Source: Pseudo-nitzschia pungens (lineage: Eukaryota; Bacillariophyta; Bacillariophyceae; Bacillariales; Bacillariaceae). From it: 64,000 bases of DNA. The stretch's first letter is position 1; each line of letters begins with the position of its first letter. Below the pieces are notes generated by a model that was given only the letters and a program-made list of their open reading frames with translations, did no database searches and was not told the origin of the DNA. Shown one piece after another: positions 56,901-64,000 of the stretch. The DNA lies in NCBI GenBank assembly GCA_037355855.1, contig CM074766.1, positions 682,001-746,000 on the forward strand, given 5' to 3'. Both the position numbers and the translations under genes were made by a program.

Positions 56901-57818
56901 CATGAGCATGGTATGATTGTCATGGTATAAGGATGTGTCCTTCATGGGAATGGTCCTATCCATCCATTGAACTGCTCCTTCTTTGAATAGGAGGTTGATC
57001 TGTGCTAGGTGGAGGAAGTCTCTGCCTAGTATCAAATCATACTTGCAGTTCGGGGAATGGAAGAGCCTTGCTTCTTGTTGGTGTATGGTGTAGTTGCCAA
57101 ACTCTTGTAGTTTAAGGTTCTTCATGATGATGTATTCTGTAGTATCGAAGCTTCCATTCGCTGTAGTGGTTATGACCTGGTGCTTGTTTCGAGTCGGTAT
57201 GGTGCCAAATGGTAGGGCCCGTTTGTTAATTAGTGTTCCAGAAGATCCGCTATCGAGTAGTGCGAGTAGTGGTCTTGATTTCGTTGGTATGCCTTGTGTG
57301 TACTGTACTGTAGTTAGTAGAATAGGAGCCACGTTGCTCTTATTCGGGGATGCCTGTTCTGCTGGATTTCCAGCAGTCGACAGCAGCTTTAAATAATTTT
57401 GCTCCAGCGCACCTCCTTTGGTGTAGTCTTTGGAGTTTTGGGTGTTGCAATAGAGATTTTTGGCTGTACCCGTAGACCAATTTCTTGCTAGAGACAAGAG
57501 TGGTCTATTTATTGCTGCTGCTGTCTTATTTCGATCGATCGCGTTGATCGATGTTGATGCGTCGGTTGTACCCTTGGATAGATTCGTTTGATTTCGATTC
57601 GTATCCCTGTTGTTCGGATTAGGATCCATGTTCGTATCGTTCGTTCCGGAGAATCGAACTGTTTTTGTTTTTGCTGCGTTTGCAGGCTTTGTTGAGCTTT
57701 CAACAGGAATACTCCATCCTGTAGGTTCCTTCCCCTCTTTATCTGGGAGATCTCCTCCATGCGTCATCCCAGACAGCGGGGCTGTGCTGGCATCCAGTTC
57801 CTGGGGAGCTGGAGGCAA
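53940..57818 (-). CDS. pol: Retrotransposon pol polyprotein (PR-RT-RH-INT)
   Basis: About 1,290 codons in the same frame as gag, separated from it by one UGA. Aspartic protease: LLALLDSGSSGT near residue 188. Reverse transcriptase: VSDFRELNELLERRPYPIP and the YIDD catalytic motif near 541. RNase H: YTDASDLQLGAAI near 704 and TDHKN. Integrase: zinc-binding region (GHCGST...CPDHC), then VDLIGPW, HDNGGEF near 1083, and a downstream Glu in the CERVHH region, consistent with D-D-E. All domains look uninterrupted, so the element is probably active. No chromodomain is apparent at the C terminus. The frame is open from just after the UGA (57875), so translation need not begin at 57818. Confidence 0.95.
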   Translation of the reverse strand: MPPAPQELDASTAPLSGMTHGGDLPDKEGKEPTGWSIPVESSTKPANAAKTKTVRFSGTNDTNMDPNPNNRDTNRNQTNLSKGTTDASTSINAIDRNKTAAAINRPLLSLARNWSTGTAKNLYCNTQNSKDYTKGGALEQNYLKLLSTAGNPAEQASPNKSNVAPILLTTVQYTQGIPTKSRPLLALLDSGSSGTLINKRALPFGTIPTRNKHQVITTTANGSFDTTEYIIMKNLKLQEFGNYTIHQQEARLFHSPNCKYDLILGRDFLHLAQINLLFKEGAVQWMDRTIPMKDTSLYHDNHTMLMEELEDAELFADDLSFANPYKSKVILDRAYEETDPSTVAKQQSHMSTAEQQQFQSILSKYPNVFNGELGKYPHKKISLRLKPGSKPIHKRPYPVAYKREDLFKRELQNLCNDGVLKRCTGPAEWAFPTFIVPKKDNRVRWVSDFRELNELLERRPYPIPRIQDIMNKRGKYTHFTKIDLSMQYYCFELDDASKKLCTIVTPYGCYEYQRLPMGVKVSPDVAQQLMEDILQDTDCTVYIDDIGIWTNGSFDLHMKTIDKILDRLNQNGLKCNPLKCDWAVQETDFLGYWMTPTAVKPWRKKIEAILQMDRPRTITQVKSFLGAVGYYRDMWPRRSHVLSPLFDITGTPKTPQAAAIKGKQRKAPSAFTWGPAQDKAFQEMKAMVAADALNTYPDLNKPFELYTDASDLQLGAAIIQDGKPIAYWSKKLSDAQKNYTTTEKELLAIVLCCKEYRKMLLGGVINVYTDHKNLTFRTLSVQRVLRWRLFLEEFGVNLTYVEGKKNVLADAFSRLPRMDPPTVGKKEALGKGTLIDFLKLEVPKQDEELFLAEFPNLFQHLCNDADQELYSCLLNNECLINLPNNQDLECPVNYSNIYLHQQKDPTIKFKTQSKTFFYQELEGNMILCYANQSNPECWRIYIPASLINDTIQWYHLLLGHCGSTRLQQTISARFYADNLTSLCKSYICPDHCIKYKNQNSQYGKLPSKEAPLSPFYEVHVDLIGPWKITAQGKSYNFKALTCIDPVTNLLEIIRIRDKSSQHVSDQFKNCWLSRYPRPIRCIHDNGGEFLGAEFQTTLKQYGIHSVPTTVKNPQSNAICERVHHTIADILRVLVHVNPPQVNTRASQLMDNALATCMHASRCAVNAALQASPGALVFNRDMLIDLPLTSNLLALQQLRQQGINKALLRDNAKRKEHTFQPNDKVWMQQPDPDKLQPRKTGPFTIAQVHDNGTVKIQKTPTVIETVNIRKLTPYKEPSTDHSESDNSAIHWAA

Positions 57819-57875
57819 GGTGATTGCTGGTTTTGGTGAAGCCCGGGGCTTCTTGTGAGGCTTGGAGCCTTGGAG

Positions 57876-59009
57876 TCAGGGAAGCCAGATGAGTTCCCCA
57901 TCGATACTTCTTTCGGTGCGACCTCCATGTTCGGATTGATATAGATCGCGTGCTGCCTGCATGTGTGTTTGGAAGGACTCGTTGCTTCCGGAGACAATGT
58001 GAGGTTGCGTGTGGAAGGTTTCAGCTTGTTTGTTAGCTGATCCCTTGTTGTAGTTCTTGGAGAATCGATTCTTTGGACACTCGGACCAATCATGATTATG
58101 GCCCGGGATTCTACAAGGGTTTGATTTCTTCTTGTTGTTGTGCCCCTTCTGGTTCCCATTAGAGTTGCGCTTGCGAGAGTTGTTGTTCGAATTGTTTGAG
58201 CGTCGTTGTTGTTTGTTGTTATTTTTATTGCTCTTCTTATTGGCTTGCCGCTCGTGACAGCTCATATAGTCGACAATGTGTCGGACTGTAGTGTCTTCTT
58301 GGATGCCACTGTGCATCATGCCATAGCTTTCAATCCATGAAGAGGGAAAGGAATGGAGAAGAATGGTGAGTTTCTCCACTCTAGAAAGAGGCGCACTGCT
58401 CCCTTCTAATTTCTGTGTATATTTCATGAGGATCAGAATGCGGTCAGCATGTTCCTTGCATGTGACTGATGGCGTCTTGCGGCAGTCGTGGCTTCGGAGG
58501 TAGGTGTGCATAATGTCTCTTGCATCGGTGGCGTTGCAGTAGAGCTGAGTGAAATCAATGAAGGCTTGCTCGTATCCTCCGATCTCGTCTTGTGAGTATT
58601 GAAATTCTTCGGGGTTCAGTGGATCCCTGATCATGTCATTCCACTTGCTCTGGGCGTCTGTGGTGAGGCAGCGTCCGAAGTGAGTTAGGTAGATGTCGAT
58701 GGGTAGACGGAGGTAGCTAGCGGCGTTCCGGAATGATTCCTCCACAAATAGCAGTTCTTCCAGACCTCCTGTCTCTGTAAACAGGGGGATTTTCATGCTG
58801 TCGGTTCGGTCTTCGTCAACGTTGTATAAGGTGAAGAGCTTGGGCTTGGTTCGATCGAAAGAGCTCTTGTAGGTAATGGGGGGGTCTCTGTAGATGCCGG
58901 ACATGTTGCTTGTTGGAGATACAAGGTGTCTCTGTTGTTGAGGATAAAGGTTGTTTATTCGGTTGTTTGTTTCAGTACTGAGTTCTACTGTTTCTACTGT
59001 AAAGCACAA
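57876..59009 (-). CDS. gag: Retrotransposon gag protein
   Basis: 377 codons from 59009; the internal ATG at 58904 (MSGIYRDPP) is an equally plausible start and gives about 342. The middle part has capsid-like helices (FRNAASYLRLPIDIYLTHF, WNDMIRDPLNPEEF), then an Asn/Lys/Arg-rich basic region and a CCHC-type knuckle, CRIPGHNHDWSEC. It ends at a UGA (57878-57876) that lies in frame with pol. Gag forms the particle that packages element RNA. Confidence 0.88.
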   Translation of the reverse strand: MCFTVETVELSTETNNRINNLYPQQQRHLVSPTSNMSGIYRDPPITYKSSFDRTKPKLFTLYNVDEDRTDSMKIPLFTETGGLEELLFVEESFRNAASYLRLPIDIYLTHFGRCLTTDAQSKWNDMIRDPLNPEEFQYSQDEIGGYEQAFIDFTQLYCNATDARDIMHTYLRSHDCRKTPSVTCKEHADRILILMKYTQKLEGSSAPLSRVEKLTILLHSFPSSWIESYGMMHSGIQEDTTVRHIVDYMSCHERQANKKSNKNNNKQQRRSNNSNNNSRKRNSNGNQKGHNNKKKSNPCRIPGHNHDWSECPKNRFSKNYNKGSANKQAETFHTQPHIVSGSNESFQTHMQAARDLYQSEHGGRTERSIDGELIWLP

Positions 59010-59022
59010 ACAGTAATTACTG

Positions 59023-59322
59023 TGTTACGGTCTAGAGTAGAAATATCGGAGTGGTATGAAAATTGTGAATGTTTAGATACTTTATTGAATATTGTTACGT
59101 GAGTTGAACCTCAAAATTAAGGTCGCGCGCATAGCCACATTTTGGCATGCGCTTGCCATAAATGTTGATTCATTGTCGATTCCCACGATTAGGCATATAT
59201 CACCTTCTGGGACTCAACTGAAATGTATTCATGATTGGATACATATATATAAAATATTCGATTCCCATATGGGATTCGGTTAATTATTCAATCGTGACTG
59301 CTGGCTACGCTAGCCCGTCACA
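59023..59322 (-). repeat. 5' LTR (right copy)
   Basis: 300 bp, offset exactly 5413 bp from the left LTR and apparently identical. On the minus strand it reads TGTGACGGG...CCGTAACA and should contain the element promoter. It is followed by GGATT, the target duplication. Confidence 0.95.
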
Positions 59323-60440
59323 GGATTTTGTTTGGCCTTTGTGTTGTACTACTAGTGCGGTAGTAGATGACATTAGTAACCTCTTGGTACAGACCTTACG
59401 AGCATGATAGAATTGAGTTTTGGTATCGTACATACTATGTACAGTTTCTGGTATGAATCAGTCTGTAATTTTTTTTGTTCAAAATCATACAATTTTTTAT
59501 TAGTGGATTACGAGGTAAGATTACTGGTACCGGATGTAACATGTTACTAATCATTTAGTAAGGTTACTACTACTAGTAGTGGCAGAACTAGCATTAGATT
59601 CATCTAGAGGGACATGTCTAGTAGAATCAAATAGGCATAGATTTTGGTTTGGTTATTAGTAGTCGCAGGTAGTATTAGACTCATCCTGGGATGAGCCTAG
59701 AATCAAAAAATACAGAAGGATTTTGTTTGGCCTTTGTGTTGTACTACTAGTGCGGTAGTAGATGACATTAGTAACCTCTTGGTACAGACCTTGCAAGCAT
59801 GATAGAATTGAGTTTTGGTACCGTACATACTATGTACAGTTTCTGGTATGAATCAGTCTGTAATTTTTTTTGTTCAAAATCATACAATTTTTTATTAGTG
59901 GATTACGAGGTAAGATTACTGGTACCGGATGTAACATGTTACTAATCATTTAGTAAGGTTACTACTACTAGTAGTGGCAGAACTAGCATTAGATTCATCT
60001 AGAGGGACATGTCTAGTAGAATCAAATAGGCATAGATTTTGGTTTGGTTATTAGTAGTGGCAAGTAGTATTAGACTCATCCTGGGATGAGCCTAGAATCA
60101 AAAAACAATACAGAAGGATTTTGTTTGGCCTTTGTGTTGTACTACTAGTGCGGTAGTAGATGACATTAGTAACCTCTTGGTACAGACCTTGCAAGCATGA
60201 TAGAATTGAGTTTTGGTACCGTACATACTATGATGTACAGTTTCTGGTATGAATCAGTCTGTAATTTTTATGTTCAAAAATCGTACAATTTTTTATTAGT
60301 GGATTACGACGTAAGATTTTGTTTTGGTAACATACGTAATACGTACAATATGATATGTATGAATCAGTCTGTAATTTTTATGTTCAAAATCGTAGAATCA
60401 TCTTGGGACGTGCTATTGATCAAATAAAGATAGATCTATT
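59323..60440. repeat. Array of ~370-bp units, right part
   Basis: Continues the unit interrupted by the retrotransposon (GGATTTTGTTTGGCC). Three further copies of the unit are visible, with start blocks near 59580 and 59945. The last degrades and passes into the shorter-unit array. Confidence 0.9.
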
Positions 60441-62690
60441 ACTTTAATCAGCTACTAGTACGAGTAGTACTACCACTAGTAATTAGTAGTAGTGGCAGTG
60501 GTATTAGATTCATCTAGTAGTACGTACAGTAATTACGTATGAGTCAGTCTGTAGTTTCTTTCATGTTCAAAATCGTACAATTTTTTATTAGTAGTGGATT
60601 ACGAGGTAAGGTTACCGGTAAGATTACTACTACTACTAGTAATTACTAGTAGTAGTGGCAGTGGTATTAGATTCATCTAGTAGTACGTACAGTGAACCTT
60701 AATTACGTATGAGTCAGTCTGTAATTTTTATGTTCAAAATCATACAATTTTTTATTAGTAGTGGATTACGAGGTAAGGTTACCGGTAAGATTACTACTAC
60801 TACTGGTAATTAGTAGTAGTGGCAGTGGTATTAGATTCATCTAGTAGTACGTACAGTAATTACGTATGAGTCAGTCTGTAATTTTTACGTAGTACGTAGT
60901 AGTGGATTACGAGGTAAGATTATTACTACTACTAGTAATTACTAGTAGTAGTGGCAGTGGTATTAGATTCATCTAGTAGTACGTACAGTAATTACGTATG
61001 AGTCAGTCTGTAATTTTTATGTTCAAAATCGTACAATTTTTTATTAGTAGTGGATTACGAGGTAAGGTTACCGGTAAGATTACTACTACTACTGGTAATT
61101 AGTAGTAGTGGCAGTGGTATTAGATTCATCTAGTAGTACGTACAGTAATTACGTATGAGTCAGTCTGTAATTTTTATGTTCAAAATCGTACAATTTTTTA
61201 TTAGTAGTGGATTACGAGGTAAGGTTACCGGTAAGATTACTACTACTACTAGTAATTACTAGTAGTAGTGGCAGTGGTATTAGATTCATCTAGTAGTACG
61301 TACAGTAAACCTTAATTACGTATGAGTCAGTCTGTAATTTTTATGTTCAAAATCATACAATTTTTTATTAGTAGTGGATTACGAGGTAAGGTTACCGGTA
61401 AGATTACTACTACTACTGGTAATTAGTAGTAGTGGCAGTGGTATTAGATTCATCTAGTAGTACGTACAGTAATTACGTATGAGTCAGTCTGTAATTTTTA
61501 CGTAGTAGTGGATTACGAGGTAAGATTATTACTACTACTAGTAATTACTAGTAGTAGTGGCAGTGGTATTAGATTCATCTAGTAGTACGTACAGTAATTA
61601 CGTATGAGTCAGTCTGTAATTTTTATGTTCAAAATCGTACAATTTTTTATTAGTAGTGGATTACGAGGTAAGGTTACCGGTAAGATTACTACTACTACTA
61701 GTAATTAGTAGTAGTGGCAGTGGTATTAGATTCATCTAGTAGTACGTACAGTAATTACGTATGAGTCAGTCTGTAATTTTTATGTTCAAAATCGTACAAT
61801 TTTTTATTAGTAGTGGATTACGAGGTAAGGTTACCGGTAAGATTACTACTACTACTAGTAATTACTAGTAGTAGTGGCAGTGGTATTAGATTCATCTAGT
61901 AGTACGTACAGTAAACCTTAATTACGTATGAGTCAGTCTGTAATTTTTATGTTCAAAATCATACAATTTTTTATTAGTAGTGGATTACGAGGTAAGGTTA
62001 CCGGTAAGATTACTACTACTACTGGTAATTAGTAGTAGTGGCAGTGGTATTAGATTCATCTAGTAGTACGTACAGTAATTACGTATGAGTCAGTCTGTAA
62101 TTTTTACGTAGTAGTGGATTACGAGGTAAGATTATTACTACTACTAGTAATTACTAGTAGTAGTGGCAGTGGTATTAGATTCATCTAGTAGTACGTACAG
62201 TAATTACGTATGAGTCAGTCTGTAATTTTTATGTTCAAAATCGTACAATTTTTTATTAGTAGTGGATTACGAGGTAAGGTTACCGGTAAGATTACTACTA
62301 CTACTGGTAATTAGTAGTAGTGGCAGTGGTATTAGATTCATCTAGTAGTACGTACAGTAATTACGTATGAGTCAGTCTGTAATTTTTATGTTCAAAATCG
62401 TACAATTTTTTATTAGTAGTGGATTACGAGGTAAGGTTACCGGTAAGATTACTACTACTACTGGTAATTAGTAGTAGTGGCAGTGGTATTAGATTCATCT
62501 AGTAGTACGTACAGTAATTACGTATGAGTCAGTCTGTAATTTTTACGTAGTAGTGGATTACGAGGTAAGATTATTACTACTACTAGTAATTACTAGTAGT
62601 AGTGGCAGTGGTATTAGATTCATCTAGTAGTACGTACAGTAATTACGTATGAGTCAGTCTGTAATTTTTATGTTCAAAATCGTACAATTG
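60440..62690. repeat. Satellite array with 606-bp higher-order repeat
   Basis: Fifteen units share GTATTAGATTCATCTAGTAG, TACGTATGAGTCAGTCTG and GGATTACGAGGTAAG. GTATTAG starts lie at 60501, 60664, 60828, 60960, 61117, 61277, 61441, 61566, 61722, 61882, 62047, 62172, 62329, 62486 and 62611. The spacing series 157-160-164-125 repeats (60960 to 61566 to 62172, 606 bp each). The 125-bp units lack the TTCAAAATCGTACAATTTTT block. Confidence 0.93.
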
Positions 62691-62799
62691 CACCTTTAGG
62701 TATCACAACCACACATACTCGTACGGTATACTTATCAAAACCACTAGAGGTACGAAATTAGACAATTTTCATTAAAAACCAGCATCACAACTCCGACGA

Positions 62800-63114
62800 A
62801 AATATATTATGCCAATTTCTCATAAAACCAGTAATACTACAACTTAGACGAAAATATAATATGCCGATTGATTCAAAAACCGATCAATTAATATTGCTAT
62901 TTCTCATCAAAAACAGTAAAAATGTCTATTTTCATAACCGCGAATGTCCTCGGTTTTAAGCGTTGAAATTGTACTGGCTCTACGCACTAAAAACAGTATT
63001 TTTCAGTTTTTACCAAAATCCCGTTTCTCACACTCTTCAGCTTCTTAAGGAAGTTAAAGTTACGTTTGTAAATGTGATCAAAGTTAGGGATAATCATTTA
63101 CAACTCCACTAATT
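62800..63114 (+). repeat. Right copy of the ~300-bp direct repeat bounding the satellite domain
   Basis: Same orientation as 50412-50706 and similar over its whole length, ending TACAACTCCACTAATTGAG. An extra partial copy of its first 50 bp precedes it (CCAGCATCACAACTCCGACG). No open frame. Confidence 0.9.
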
Positions 63115-63235
63115 GAGAATGACTATGGCCAGCAATAGCCAGGCCTCTAGAATGAACAAAATAAATGTCATTCTCGACGGAGGCTTCTTTGCTTGCCTTA
63201 GGATTAAATTGCAATTTTTAAAGACTGAATACAAC

Positions 63236-63307
63236 AGCTCAGTAGCTCAGAGGTAGAGTGTTGGGCTCATAACCCAAAGGTCCGTGGATCGAAACCACGC
63301 TGAGCTA
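63236..63307 (+). tRNA. Initiator tRNA-Met (CAT)
   Basis: 72 nt. Acceptor AGCTCAG/CTGAGCT pairs fully, with discriminator A. Anticodon arm TTGGG-CTCATAA-CCCAA, anticodon CAT. Eukaryotic initiator marks are present: A1-U72, three G-C pairs next to the anticodon loop, and T loop ATCGAAA with A54. Confidence 0.93.
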
Positions 63308-63318
63308 GCGTCACTGCT

Positions 63319-63325
63319 GACATCG

Positions 63326-63364
<39 letters not shown>

Positions 63365-63398
63365 TTCGTTGGCGCAGGTTCGAATCCTGCCGATGTCA
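63319..63398 (+). tRNA. tRNA-Leu (TAG)
   Basis: 80 nt. Acceptor GACATCG/CGATGTC, anticodon arm CCAGA-TTTAGGC-TCTGG with anticodon TAG, an 11-nt variable arm, T arm GCAGG-TTCGAAT-CCTGC, discriminator A. A T5 run at 63400-63404 serves as terminator. Only 11 bp separate it from the initiator tRNA. Confidence 0.95.
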
Positions 63399-64000
63399 CT
63401 TTTTGCGGGTCCAGCACCAGTTGTAGTTGTCAGAAAAAGTAAATACTAGAAGTAATAGAGAAGCAAAAAGAGACGACCAGCAGAAATCACTGCAGCCAGT
63501 AGTTTGCAACACTAGCTTCCTCACATGAGTCGTACCGGTACGAAGCACTGCATCCAACGTCTTGACACCTCGTCCGTCTTTCATCATGGTGATATCGTGC
63601 ACAATGGCTCCTTCTCAAGAGATGACAATTCTTCCGTGCCGTACGGTACGAGTACCCGGTAACTTACTGTTGGATAGAAACATAGCAAGTGATGTCATTT
63701 TCATTCACGCGGTTGCGTTGTAACACAACACTGTGCTGCTGGTAGGAGTACTAGTAGCCGGGGTGGGGGATACAACGACAAGAAGCGTGCATCCTTTGAT
63801 AGTTCTAGTAGCATTTAGTCTGCTTGTACCCATATGGTTGATGGACAAACATTGGTGGAACACAACAGGCGGTGCAGACAACGGAAGCACCTCCACATTC
63901 TTCCATGGATGGAACGGGAAGGAACATCTTTCAATGAACAGCATCCTCCAACCCCCCCCCGAAAGGAATGCGTCGCGCAAACGAATTGTGTGCGCCGTTT
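63399..64000. other. Terminal region, no gene recognised
   Basis: After the tRNA-Leu terminator I see only short open frames without protein-like character and GTACGGTACGAGTACC-type words near 63640-63660. Confidence 0.45.

Larger units (their letters stand above)
53610..59322 (-). mobile_element. Intact Ty3/gypsy-type LTR retrotransposon, 5713 bp
   Basis: It has two 300-bp LTRs, TG...CA ends, 5-bp target duplication GGATT (53605-53609 and 59323-59327), and intact gag and pol on the minus strand. Pol order is protease, reverse transcriptase, RNase H, integrase, which defines Ty3/gypsy rather than copia. The site is inside the ~370-bp satellite unit: removing the element and one GGATT rejoins AGAAGGATT-TTGTTTGGCC as in other units. 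The polypurine stretch before the 3' LTR is weak (ATGGGGCGCTA). The sequence next to the 5' LTR starts CAGTAATTACTG and lacks the TGG typical of a tRNA primer site. Confidence 0.95.

Overview
The window looks like nuclear DNA of a photosynthetic stramenopile, most likely a diatom. The reasons are: short GT-AG introns of 88-295 bp that I could place exactly in five genes; a eukaryotic single-chain acetyl-CoA carboxylase; a secreted protein that opens with a Lys-rich Cys domain of the kind common in diatom secretomes; a signal peptide ending in an S-F step like diatom plastid presequences; and eukaryotic tRNA genes, including an initiator tRNA. The species cannot be named from the sequence.

Layout. 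0.3-12.6 kb holds two convergent metabolic genes: a CobN-type chelatase large subunit with a very long histidine-rich insert (362-4873, +), and cytosolic-type acetyl-CoA carboxylase (12618-5285, -). 14.3-16.9 kb is a block of simple and complex tandem repeats. 17.5-20.9 kb encodes a secreted protein that fuses duplicated Cys-rich modules, an expansin and a GH8 glycosidase (-). 22.5-24.1 kb carries a 13-bp tandem array and several strong fold-back palindromes. 25-35 kb has three large, acidic or charged, mostly disordered proteins of unknown function, two of them divergent. 35.4-50 kb is denser: an unknown gene with a frame change, a plastid-type Rdx/SelW-like protein lacking its redox cysteines, a small protein with an N-terminal acylation motif, a TBC Rab-GAP and a small membrane protein.

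At 43.645-43.721 kb there is what reads as a circularly permuted tRNA-Arg(ACG) gene. Its 3' half lies upstream of its 5' half, so the B box precedes the A box, and a T-run terminator follows. I consider this the most unusual item in the window.

50.4-63.1 kb is a satellite domain bounded by two roughly 300-bp direct repeats. It contains an eight-copy array of about 140 bp, an array of about 370-bp units, and an array of about 125-165 bp units organised into a 606-bp higher-order repeat. A young Ty3/gypsy-type LTR retrotransposon (53610-59322, -) sits inside the 370-bp array with LTRs that look identical and a 5-bp target duplication. Its gag and pol share one reading frame and are separated only by a UGA codon. 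Beyond the satellite lie an initiator tRNA-Met and a tRNA-Leu(TAG), 11 bp apart.

No operon-like functional cluster is visible. The genes are neighbours in a eukaryotic chromosome, not one pathway. The main cell-wall gene, the chelatase and the carboxylase each act separately.
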